DNA of 64,000 nucleotides from Candidatus Acidiferrum typicum. Its GTDB lineage: Bacteria > Acidobacteriota > Terriglobia > Acidiferrales > UBA7541. Shown one piece after another: positions 21,560 to 30,765 of the stretch. The notes beneath the pieces are model-generated. The model was not told the DNA's origin. It saw only the letters and a list, made by a program, of their open reading frames with translations, and did no database searches. The DNA lies in contig JAOAPV010000093.1 in NCBI GenBank assembly GCA_025463055.1, positions 1 to 64,000 of the forward strand, written 5' to 3'. Numbering within the stretch: position 1 is the stretch's first letter; the number at the start of each line of letters is the position of its first letter. Made by a program: the position numbers and the translations under genes.

Positions 21560-22393
21560 ATGTATTCTCCCAAGGAGTATTGGGCAGGTTTAGCCGAACA
21601 GTATGATTCGGCAGATTCCTCCGGATTCGCGCCCATTTTGCATCCCGAAGCTCCCTCCTGGTTCAACGACGCCATCGATCACATACAATTTCGCGCTGTC
21701 GAGCGTGCTGTCGCGATAGCAAAGCTTCCACCTGGTGCACGATTTCTCGATGTGGGTTGCGGGACAGGCCGCTGGGTGCGACGTTATCGAGAACTCGGGT
21801 TTTCTCCAATGGGAGTGGATGCAACGATCGGCATGCTCCACATCGCGCGCTCCCACCGAACGTCGGCTCCCCTCGCCGCCGGGCTGGCTTATAACTTGCC
21901 TTTCCCCAACGATGTGTTCGACTGCATATCCGACATCACCGTCGTCCAACACATCCCTCACAAGCTTCAGCCGGCAGCGCTGCGCGAAATGATCCGCGTT
22001 CTCAAGCCTGGCGGCAGAATGATACTGTTCGAGCTAATCCGCGGGGAAGGATCGCATATCTTTCCCCGAAAACCGCAGGATTGGATTCGGGAAGTCGAAT
22101 CTTGTGGAGCTACATTGATCGGTTCTTTTGGTCAGGAATACTTTTTCCCCGACCGCCTTTTTGTTCGCCTCACACAAACACTCTTGGGGCGGAAGCGGAA
22201 CCACACTGGTCAGGTCCGGGCTATTTCTCATGATTCCCCTTCTTTAAAAGAGAAAAGCCTGACGCGCCGCCTATATTGGCGAATTCGTCGAATTATTGTT
22301 CCCTTTTCCGTGTGGACTGAGCCAGTTTGCGCAAATGTCTTCCCTGCGTCCACGGCTACTCACGGCGTGTTCGTATTTCGAAAAAAACTGTGA
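21560..22393 (+). CDS. class I SAM-dependent methyltransferase
   Basis: FLDVGCGTGRWVRRY; LREMIRVLKPGGRMILFELI; ATG at 21560. Confidence 0.9.
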   Translation: MYSPKEYWAGLAEQYDSADSSGFAPILHPEAPSWFNDAIDHIQFRAVERAVAIAKLPPGARFLDVGCGTGRWVRRYRELGFSPMGVDATIGMLHIARSHRTSAPLAAGLAYNLPFPNDVFDCISDITVVQHIPHKLQPAALREMIRVLKPGGRMILFELIRGEGSHIFPRKPQDWIREVESCGATLIGSFGQEYFFPDRLFVRLTQTLLGRKRNHTGQVRAISHDSPSLKEKSLTRRLYWRIRRIIVPFSVWTEPVCANVFPASTATHGVFVFRKKL

Positions 22394-22533
22394 GTCCGTC
22401 CGTCGGGTCTCTCCAGACGCACCAGGTTGGCGTATTCCACTCCTACAGACAGGATGCGAAACGTCTCGCCGTATCAGATCCCTCTTCGATTCGGACGAAA
22501 TCCACACATACAACTCAATTCGGAGTATTCCCG

Positions 22534-23598
22534 ATGAAAAATCTACTACTTGCAAGAACAAGCCTCTTCTGGCTTATACGGACGCTCCTCCTGTCCTCTC
22601 TGGCTCTGCGATTACTCTTGGGGAGTCTAGCGCCAGCACAAACCGTTGCCCCTTACTCCTATTGGATTAATGTGCTGGAGACCGGAGCCAAGGGAGACGG
22701 CGTCGCCGATGACTCCCCCGCTATCTTACGAGCGGTTCGCCGCGCTATCGAGCGCGGCAGGAATGGTGGCAACGTGGTGTATTTCCCTCCTTCGCATTGC
22801 TATAACATCGCTTCACCTCTCGAACTGCCCGACCCGCCCGTGCGGGTGATGCTTTTTTTTGATTCCTGTCTGACCCTCAATGCCACCGTCACGATTCACG
22901 GTATGTACAATCTGCACGGGAATAGTAGTGGGCCCAAAATGGCGTTCTCCACGGACAACCTTGCGGACCTCGATGTGGGCTACAAGGTAGCGCCCGCGAT
23001 TCGTATTCAGGGGGCTGGTACACGCCTGGAAAACTTGAGGATCGGATATATGCACGGAAGCGCGGACGGAATTGTGATCGACCATTCCGCCCGAGTAACG
23101 CTCAAGAACGTGTGGGTGCAGATGGATCAACACAATAAAGCGGGAATCCCACTAAAGATTACGGGCGGCTTTGGCTACGAAATCGACGACGGCGGCTATT
23201 CATCCGCGTGGGACGCAACAAGCCCGAGCATACAAATAAACGAAGATCCCGTGGCCTGTAACTGGACGGGCATCGTCCGCCTACGACATGCATTCCTGTC
23301 GGCTCACGGAATTGTCATCAATGAGCGTTGCGGAGGTGTGAACTCCCTCACTTTTGAGGACATCCTCTACGAAAGCGCGCGGGACCCCTTCGTAACGATA
23401 TTCGCGCTGGGCGGGAGCGGTGTGTGGGGACTGGACCTTCGCGGTGTCAATTTTGCGGATTCCCAGAGCCCCGCACCGCCCATGATTTACGTCCACAGCC
23501 CTCTCCATCGCGTGCGCAGTATCAGCGTCGTCAATTCCGTTACGGACGGATCGAAGATGTTGGACGGTGATCCGGTGTCTGGTGTCAATGTATGGTGA
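22534..23598 (+). CDS. secreted parallel beta-helix protein, paralog of the 15496 protein
   Basis: YWINVLETGAKGDGVADDSPAI; shared GGFGY.(V/I)D.GGY...RHAFL..HGI...CGG.NS(M/L)TFED motifs; ATG at 22534. Confidence 0.78.
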   Translation: MKNLLLARTSLFWLIRTLLLSSLALRLLLGSLAPAQTVAPYSYWINVLETGAKGDGVADDSPAILRAVRRAIERGRNGGNVVYFPPSHCYNIASPLELPDPPVRVMLFFDSCLTLNATVTIHGMYNLHGNSSGPKMAFSTDNLADLDVGYKVAPAIRIQGAGTRLENLRIGYMHGSADGIVIDHSARVTLKNVWVQMDQHNKAGIPLKITGGFGYEIDDGGYSSAWDATSPSIQINEDPVACNWTGIVRLRHAFLSAHGIVINERCGGVNSLTFEDILYESARDPFVTIFALGGSGVWGLDLRGVNFADSQSPAPPMIYVHSPLHRVRSISVVNSVTDGSKMLDGDPVSGVNVW

Positions 23599-23734
23599 CA
23601 ATGGGAACCGCGCGCCCTTCTACTTCCATTCAAGAGCAGGGATTCCCGGGCGGCCCTTCTCGAGCGAGGCACGTCGCCGAGCGGCGGGTCTGCGGAAGGC
23701 AGCAGCCGCGCGAATAATGTCATAATCATGTCGA

Positions 23735-24448
23735 ATGAATTTCCCTAATCTCGTTCCGTTTGACACCTTCGTGGGACGATTGCTGAGGCTACCGCTTCGA
23801 TTGATTCCGAACGGTACTTGTATCCCAGTGCTTTCCGGCCCCAATCGTGGCCACCGGTTCATTAAAGGGGCGGGGACGAATGGATACTGGTTTGGAAGTG
23901 CGGAGCGCGAGCACCAGACCTTGGCCATGAAACACATTGGTCCCGGACAGATCGTGTACGACATCGGTGCAAACGTCGGACTGCACACTTTGCTCTTCTC
24001 AAGGCTGGTCGGTGAACAAGGGCGGGTATTTGCGTTTGAGCCGGCGCCCGATACCGCTGCCCTCCTCGCCGAGCACGTGAGACTCAATCGCAAAACAAAC
24101 GTAACCATCATCCAGAAGGCCATAGCTGGTCACGCAGGTGAAATGCGGTTTTCTGCGAGTGTGGACTCGCGCATTAGACGCTTTGATGTCGGGGGAGAAA
24201 CCACCGTGCTTTCAGTTACGCTTGATCAGATGGTGCGAGATCTGCCGCCGCCTGCTTGCATCAAGATGGATATTGAGGGAGCAGAGGTCGAGGCATTGCA
24301 AGGGGCCGCCGAGTGCTTCCAACGCTACAGGCCTAAACTATTTCTTGCCACCCATGACACCGACGGCCCCTGTTGCGCCCTGTTGAGGTCGTGGGGCTAC
24401 AACATTGAATTCTTTGCGGGGCCGGACCTGCTGGCATTGCCAAACTAG
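23735..24448 (+). CDS. FkbM family methyltransferase
   Basis: VYDIGANVGLHTLLFSRL...CIKMDIEGAEVEALQG. Confidence 0.9.
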   Translation: MNFPNLVPFDTFVGRLLRLPLRLIPNGTCIPVLSGPNRGHRFIKGAGTNGYWFGSAEREHQTLAMKHIGPGQIVYDIGANVGLHTLLFSRLVGEQGRVFAFEPAPDTAALLAEHVRLNRKTNVTIIQKAIAGHAGEMRFSASVDSRIRRFDVGGETTVLSVTLDQMVRDLPPPACIKMDIEGAEVEALQGAAECFQRYRPKLFLATHDTDGPCCALLRSWGYNIEFFAGPDLLALPN

Positions 24449-24626
24449 AAGTCATTGCGAGTCGGATTTGCGGCGTCACAATGCGTGGCACCACGCGACA
24501 TGCAAGCTTTCGACGCTTCAAGCGTTTCCCAATTGAAGGGAGCATTACACTCTGCTTACGCCAAGAAGCATACTCCGGCTCGCCACGCCTCCCTACTTTT
24601 TCCAACCGCTGCAAATCCTAAAGAGA

Positions 24627-25484
24627 TTGAGGCTTGAATACTTGTGGCGCTCCAAACGGGAAGCGTTTGTGCAGCTTCCTTGGGGGTTGTCTGTAAAGAT
24701 TAATCCGCACGACACCATCGGATATGACATTGCTAGCCAGGGGTTATACGAAATTGGCGTGACGGAAACACTTTGGCGATTAACCGACCCAGGGGATCTG
24801 GCTATCGACGCCGGCGCCAACATAGGCTACACCGCGAGTATTCTCGGGAGGCGAGTGGGTCCGAAGGGAAAAGTAATTTGCTTCGAGCCGCATCCCGATG
24901 TTTTTGACTCTCTCCAGGAGAATGTAGAAGCTTGGAAAAAAGACTCGAAGTGCGGCTCCTTTGTGCTCTACCAAGCGGCATTAGGTGCAGAAAATGGGAG
25001 TGCCTCCCTTCACACAAATGACTGGTTCCTTACCAATCGCGGCACTGCATGGGTTTCAAACAACAGTGAGGCTACTCCCGACCACCGAATAATCGATGTG
25101 CCCATTCGGAATCTGGACAGCCTTGTGAGTGAGGACGAAACGATCGGTGTTCTCAAGATGGACGTCCAAGGAAGCGAGTTAGGGGTTCTGCAAGGCATGA
25201 CGCGGCTGCTCAGAAGTCATGCTGTTCGCGACATCGTTTTTGAAGAGGAGCGCACCTTTCCGGCTCCTACTCACGAATATCTAAAGGCCAAGGGATATTC
25301 CGTCTTTGGACTGCAAGAGCGCTTCGCCAGGGTCCATTGTCTTCCCGATGCACAGCCTATTTTCGATCCCGTTATGGGTGCGGTTCCAAATTACCTCGCG
25401 ACCATAAATCCGGAACGCGCGAAGGCAAGGCTCGGCCCAGCGGTGTGGAGATCATTCGGACCTGGCAGGTTCTTCGGGATCTAG
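24627..25484 (+). CDS. FkbM family methyltransferase
   Basis: AIDAGANIGYTASILGRRVG...VLKMDVQGSELGVLQGM. Confidence 0.88.
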   Translation: MRLEYLWRSKREAFVQLPWGLSVKINPHDTIGYDIASQGLYEIGVTETLWRLTDPGDLAIDAGANIGYTASILGRRVGPKGKVICFEPHPDVFDSLQENVEAWKKDSKCGSFVLYQAALGAENGSASLHTNDWFLTNRGTAWVSNNSEATPDHRIIDVPIRNLDSLVSEDETIGVLKMDVQGSELGVLQGMTRLLRSHAVRDIVFEEERTFPAPTHEYLKAKGYSVFGLQERFARVHCLPDAQPIFDPVMGAVPNYLATINPERAKARLGPAVWRSFGPGRFFGI

Positions 25485-25693
25485 CCCAAGGATTGTAGTT
25501 CTTTAGTTGGCGGCAACACTGGTAATCATCGTTCGCACGCCACAACCCTGGCCCATCGGTCGAAGTCTCGTCGTCCATTTTAGCGACGAAGTTCAGAGCC
25601 CACACCCAACACCTAATCGCCTCAGCCGATACCAGGGTTAATGCTTAAACCACTATAAGCGCAAGGGAGGGAACATACTCTCGGCAATCACGT

Positions 25694-26752
25694 CTAGACA
25701 AATGCCCGCTTACTAGTGCGTTGTGACGTCACCATCTCCTCGAGAATAGCATCCATGCCCTGCGTAATCTTCCAGTTGGGATAATCCCGCCGGAATTTCG
25801 CCAAATTTGAGATGTAGCAAATATGATCGCCCTTCCGCGCTTCGTCAACGTAGCGCCAGTCCAGTTTTCGCCCCGTCAATCGTTCGATGCGCTCGATGGC
25901 TTCCAGCATGGAGACGCTGTTCTCTCGCCCACCGCCCAAATTGTAGACTTCACCTGGCCTCGGATTGCCGGCAAATTCTTCGATTGCTCTCACCACGTCT
26001 TGGCTGTGAATGTTGTCTCGGACTTGCTTGCCTTTGTAACCAAAAACACTATACGGCCTACCCGTCAGTGTCGCCTTCACCAAATAAGACAGAAAGCCAT
26101 GCAACTCGACTCCCGAATGCGCTGGCCCGGTTAAGCAGCCACCGCGAAATACGCCTACCTTCATGTTGAAGTACCGTCCGTATTCTTGGGCCGCAAGATC
26201 GGCTGCCGCTTTGGAAGCGCCAAACATCGAATGCAAAGTGCGGTCGATCCGGCACGTTTCGGCGACGCCGTCGTAATCCTCTGGCCGCGCGTAGTCGTAT
26301 CGCGTTGCAAGCTCATTCATTGGAATCTCGTTAGGCGCGTCACCGTACACCTTATTAGTGCTGATAAAAACGAAGACTGCCTCCGGGCAATGTTGCCTAG
26401 TCATCTCCAGCAGATTGACAGTGCCCAGCGCATTGACTTCGAAGTCTAGGAGCGGAATTTCTCGTGCTTTATCATGAGAAGGTTGCGCCGCGCAGTGCAC
26501 AATGAGTTCGAATCGCTGCTCGCTGAACAGCTCTTCGATCGCCGCGCGATCACGAATATCGATGGCCACATGCGTGAATCGCTTTGCCGTATTCTTTAGC
26601 CGCTCCAAATTCCACAACGTGTCACCACCAGGACCGAAGAACAAGGCACGCATGTTGTTGTCTATCCCAAATACGGTGTGACCCTGACGGTCGAAATGCT
26701 CCACCGCTTCGGAGCCAATCAGTCCGCTGCTACCGGTGACCAGGATTCTCAT
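25694..26752 (-). CDS. NAD-dependent epimerase/dehydratase (CDP-paratose/tyvelose 2-epimerase-like)
   Basis: [42 protein letters not shown]; extended SDR. Confidence 0.87.
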   Translation of the reverse strand: MRILVTGSSGLIGSEAVEHFDRQGHTVFGIDNNMRALFFGPGGDTLWNLERLKNTAKRFTHVAIDIRDRAAIEELFSEQRFELIVHCAAQPSHDKAREIPLLDFEVNALGTVNLLEMTRQHCPEAVFVFISTNKVYGDAPNEIPMNELATRYDYARPEDYDGVAETCRIDRTLHSMFGASKAAADLAAQEYGRYFNMKVGVFRGGCLTGPAHSGVELHGFLSYLVKATLTGRPYSVFGYKGKQVRDNIHSQDVVRAIEEFAGNPRPGEVYNLGGGRENSVSMLEAIERIERLTGRKLDWRYVDEARKGDHICYISNLAKFRRDYPNWKITQGMDAILEEMVTSQRTSKRAFV

Positions 26753-27008
26753 CGACTACGCAAGCTTACCAAACAATTCAAGCGAAAAAGGAAGTCTCAC
26801 GAAACAAATCGAGCTTGGCATCGACATTCATCGAACATCCTTCGACCTTGCGGGTGGTCACAAAGTGGACATACGCGATATCGAGGAGAAGACAAGAACC
26901 TAGAGCGGGCAGCTGGCACTCAAATGGTTTTGTGATTTCGGCTATGCAAAGGCTCCTATGCGACTTTTGATTTAGCGGCCGGAATCCAGTTCGGAAAGGG
27001 CTGACAAG

Positions 27009-27434
27009 CTAAACCTCGGGTTGCAACAGAAGTTCCCGTACTCTGCTTCGACGTCGATCCAGCCGCTCTATCAGACGCGCAAGTGAGGTTGGTTGTGACC
27101 AGTACCAAGCTGAAGGAATGCCCTGTGCCATTCTCCATATCGCGTCAATATCGATCTTTGATTCCAGCCGAGAGAGCCAAGGCTCAAAATCGTCCATGCT
27201 CGTGACGCGGCTATAGACAATCGTGCGGTCATAAATTCCAGAAACGATTTTGAGCCGACCCCACTTAGTGAGTTCCTCAGAGCATTCACGTACGTCAGAT
27301 TTGCTGTCAGACTGTATGTACACGGTCTTCGCTTGCATCAGTTTGGCAGCTAGAGGTGCTTTTCGTGCGAACGCACTAGTAGGCATACTGACCGCGACGA
27401 ACAATAATAGGAGAATCGACAAGGCACGCCGCAT
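27009..27434 (-). CDS. hypothetical secreted protein
   Basis: Signal peptide MRRALSILLLLFVAVSMPTSAFA; start at internal ATG 27434. Confidence 0.5.
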   Translation of the reverse strand: MRRALSILLLLFVAVSMPTSAFARKAPLAAKLMQAKTVYIQSDSKSDVRECSEELTKWGRLKIVSGIYDRTIVYSRVTSMDDFEPWLSRLESKIDIDAIWRMAQGIPSAWYWSQPTSLARLIERLDRRRSRVRELLLQPEV

Positions 27435-27570
27435 CGCTACCCTCCTAGGATTCACCCAACCTGTCAATTTGGAAGCAGCACTTCGAGCCCGTCGATAGGC
27501 AGATGGTACTAGCGGTCGAGGCGCGAATTATCCGACTAGGCACAAAAGGATAGAGCGGCATCCGGTCCTC

Positions 27571-28023
27571 TTATTTGCCCGAGCTTTCGGCGAGCCGAGG
27601 TGAGCTAGTGTGATTTCGTAACCGCCACAGGATTACCGCAGAGATTAGGAGCGATGCGAACGAAGAGATCAGCAGAGTAATCGCCACGGGCATTTTCATT
27701 ATGTGGTTCACGCGGTCAAACCCCTTAGGTGGGAAGCCTATAGCACGCGCCGAGGCGTGGATTAGGCCAAGTTTGCACGCCACGGACCTTGTTAATCTGA
27801 AGCCAAGGCGCATGGTCAGGAAGGAACTGCCCATCACGCCAAGTGTGGCGCTGTTTTCACTCGGCCTTAAAGTTGCGGCGATGAGTAGAAGGACAGCGCA
27901 GATCCAATACGCAAGACTAAAAAGCGAAGGTGAGCCGCGCCATGAACTGAAAAACGGCGCGAGTGATACGTAAAGGGCACAGCTTCCAGCAACAACGTAG
28001 AAAAACCGCGACAAGGCCAACAT
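27571..28023 (-). CDS. hypothetical membrane protein
   Basis: 150 aa with several hydrophobic segments. Confidence 0.4.
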   Translation of the reverse strand: MLALSRFFYVVAGSCALYVSLAPFFSSWRGSPSLFSLAYWICAVLLLIAATLRPSENSATLGVMGSSFLTMRLGFRLTRSVACKLGLIHASARAIGFPPKGFDRVNHIMKMPVAITLLISSFASLLISAVILWRLRNHTSSPRLAESSGK

Positions 28024-28145
28024 CGTTGGTGGAACTCTAGCGCATTTGTCCGTCGCCGTTAGTTAATCGTGCAAATTGCTCGGTACACCAAGCAGCGGAA
28101 CCAAAGCCCGCAAACGCACGGCCCCGAAACCACGCCAACATCCTT

Positions 28146-28499
28146 TTACGTGCTTGAGCTTTCGGTGAGTGGAGATGAACCACTCCGACTCAAACGTCCT
28201 TCGTCGGGGGCGTCGTCATCGTAAACCGAGCGTCTATCGCGGAAGATGATCGCCTCTTGCTTGGTGATGAAAGCAGCAATCTGTTTGCCGTCTTCACGAA
28301 CGACCCAACCTTCACGAACTGTCCAACGGTATCCTGCTCCTGTCTTTCCGGCAGGTGGTCCTAGCAACACGGGTTCAGAATTAATCGTGTACCGTGACAT
28401 CGACATATCATTCGGTGGTCGCTCTATTTTGACGGCGACGCTCATGCCCTTGAACACTTTGGGCTTTTTTAGTTTTTCAAGTTCAGCCACAGTGTTCAT
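28146..28499 (-). CDS. hypothetical protein
   Basis: 117-aa ORF; 4-bp overlap with the upstream ORF 28496-28765. Confidence 0.4.
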   Translation of the reverse strand: MNTVAELEKLKKPKVFKGMSVAVKIERPPNDMSMSRYTINSEPVLLGPPAGKTGAGYRWTVREGWVVREDGKQIAAFITKQEAIIFRDRRSVYDDDAPDEGRLSRSGSSPLTESSST

Positions 28500-28765
28500 T
28501 TTTGCCGCCTTTGTGCTCCAGTTCTCCGTGCTGTCAGCACCACAACACGTCTTGACGCCACTTTCTTAAGAGCATTAGTCGTGCGTTTTGCCTCTCGCAT
28601 CCATTGGAGCAAGACGTAGAGGAAGAATAGCGATGCCAAGAAGCAAATTGCAGCTAAAGCGATGAGAGCCACGGTGCAATGCCAACGGGCGGAACAATAG
28701 CGAACCGACCCGAAAGAAGTCCTGAGGGCTTTATAAGGATTTCGTGGGTAGCTCCATCCCGGCAC
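28496..28765 (-). CDS. hypothetical small membrane protein
   Basis: ALIALAAICFLASLFFLYVLLQWM TM segment; ATGA-type overlap with the next ORF. Confidence 0.4.
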   Translation of the reverse strand: MPGWSYPRNPYKALRTSFGSVRYCSARWHCTVALIALAAICFLASLFFLYVLLQWMREAKRTTNALKKVASRRVVVLTARRTGAQRRQK

Positions 28766-29419
28766 ATCTCCAGGCCATCTCAGACATCCTTTGATTTGCC
28801 CGAGCGGATTCTTCCCGTCGATTCATTTATTAGAAAGAGAAAGGTGAACACGTTGCAGGTTTTATTGCTGGAGCCGACCAGCAAAGGATTTCTTGGCTGT
28901 GCTCAAGACAGTTGATGAAGTGCAGGAGGGCACGCGGCAAAAGCTGGCCGAATGCAAGACGGAGAGCGATGCGGCTAAGTTGGTATCCGATATGGGCAGA
29001 TTTGAAGAAGTGTCCGCGTGCGATTACTAGCGCGAACTTAATCAGCGCATACACCCACCGGGCAGGACGACTACCGAATTCTCAAGAGCGTTTCAGTAAA
29101 TCCAAGTCAAACGTACCACTCTTAATTTTAGTGCCCTCGAACCACTCACACCCTACTGTCGGAACGCAGTTGAGGACACTAACGCTTACAACAGCCATTT
29201 TGATGCCACCAGCCTTGAGTTGAACAGTGTCTCGGACATTTATTGAATAAAGCATTTAGGGCACCCATCGCAGATCGGAGCACTGGTTTAGTTTGTCGGG
29301 TATTGCGGAACTGGCGCAGATAGATTTAATTTGTTCGCTTGCTCCTTCGCCTTATCTTTTCCCTCGTCGTCAATCACATGCATAGTTCTCACCGGACAAG
29401 ATTCACTTGAGCGGCAATA

Positions 29420-29611
29420 CTATCCTGTGCGCTGCGGATCTCCGATTTCGAGCGCCCAGGTCAACGCCGTGATCGGTCCCACGGCAGGGATGGTCATCAA
29501 CCGCTCGACACGATCCATCAGCAACGAATCGTGCTCGAGCGAGCGCACCAGCGCGCTCTCCGTTTTGCCCAGCCGCACCACCGTGTCACGGCACAGTCGC
29601 AAGGAGCACAA
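29420..29611 (-). mobile_element. IS110-family transposase C-terminal remnant
   Basis: VERLMTIPAVGPITALTWALEIGDPQR matches the IS110 C-terminal (Transposase_20) helix-hairpin-helix pattern; flanks degenerate. Confidence 0.7.
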
Positions 29612-29700
29612 GCTCCGGATGCTCCCTTTGATTAGTTTCGAGACTGGCAGGAGATCACAAACTCAATCTTCTGTTCAAGACCACTCGCTGGTCTGAGACA

Positions 29701-29841
29701 GCAAATGGAAGTGCCACGCGCTTTGACCTGGATCGTTGTATGAAAACACTGCCGCAGCCGTGGACTGCGGCGATGGAAGCCACAGTTTTCACCGGGTGGA
29801 TCTTTCAGGTCGTGGAGACCAACTGCATCGCTGCCTAAAGC
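29701..29841 (+). mobile_element. IS110-family transposase internal N-terminal-half remnant
   Basis: Frame 29701 translates ANGSATRFDLDRCMKTLPQPWTAAMEATVFTGWIFQVVETNCIAA*, resembling the RNase-H-like half of IS110 transposases. Confidence 0.65.
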
Positions 29842-29877
29842 GGCGCGGTGAACACCAAGGGGTCCCCCATTCAGACT

Positions 29878-29913
29878 ATGTATTACATCGGGCTGGATGT
29901 TCACAAGAGCTGA
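29878..29913 (+). mobile_element. IS110-family transposase N-terminal start remnant
   Basis: MYYIGLDVHKS* is the canonical IS110 N-terminal DEDD motif followed directly by a stop. Confidence 0.65.
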
Positions 29914-30012
29914 ATCAGCTCGGTCGCTGAGTTCAGCTTTTGTACACCAAGCGCTCCTCCTTCGGCAAACACTGTGCAGTGCACGCCGCTATCAAAACAA
30001 CGCAACGAACAT

Positions 30013-30369
30013 TTACAGACGACGCTGATCGAGGCGGCAAAAATGGCGCCGCGAAATAGCTCGGAACTGGCCCCGAATGTGTTTCTTTACGATGGCCTGA
30101 TTTATGGTGTATTGCTGAGCCATCGCACCGCGTTCTACTTCATCTCGGGGTTTGTACTGTTTAATTTGGTCCTCAAGAGGGCGAGGAAGAGCGAAGAGGG
30201 CAAGGACAGGTGCGGTGATGCGCTGGTAATCCGGCTTTTGTTTGCCCTTGAAGATGGCGTCGCGTGCGAAGGCAGAGAACAATAACCTGCCCACGCTTCC
30301 GTTAGGATTGGCGTACACATGCGCGGTCTGGTAGCTTGCCAGCAGCAAAATGGGCCGTCCCGGACCCAT
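30013..30369 (-). pseudogene. alpha/beta-hydrolase C-terminal fragment
   Basis: ITAPVLALFALPRPLEDQIKQY...QQYTINQAIVKKHI resembles the cap/C-terminal region of alpha/beta hydrolases; no catalytic N-terminal half seen. Confidence 0.4.
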
Positions 30370-30765
30370 GCCAAGGGTTATCTGAAATCCAGCCCAACAC
30401 GATGTGATTCAAGAGCGCTGACGATGCGAGTTCCGCGAACATACCGAAACAGAAGAGTTTCGTTGTCTAACAGTCCTCTAACAGAAAAAGCTGCCATCGG
30501 TGACATTTGTGGACGTTACCGGTGTTAGCCCACCGCGTATTTTCAACAACTTGCGCGTTTGCAATGCCGATTTACAGAACCGGCTTACGTTGCTCGTCCG
30601 CCGTTTTTTAAACAAGGTATGTCATTCTCTCGAGCGGATTCCGCGCCATCCGACTTTAGCTAAATTTCCCCAGATGAATCCTAGTGCCGAGGTTCGTACC
30701 CTGCGCTAAATCCGTACTTCCGTCCAGTAGACGGGCTTACGTTCGGCCATTACCCTCCATAACGG

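Noticed and set aside
28830-29054. Minus-strand ORF 74 aa, and plus-strand AKDFLAVLKTVDEVQEGTRQKLAECKTESDAAKL with an in-frame TAG
   Set aside because: The plus-strand peptide looks protein-like but there is no clear start and no recognised family; insufficient to call a gene or a recoded stop.
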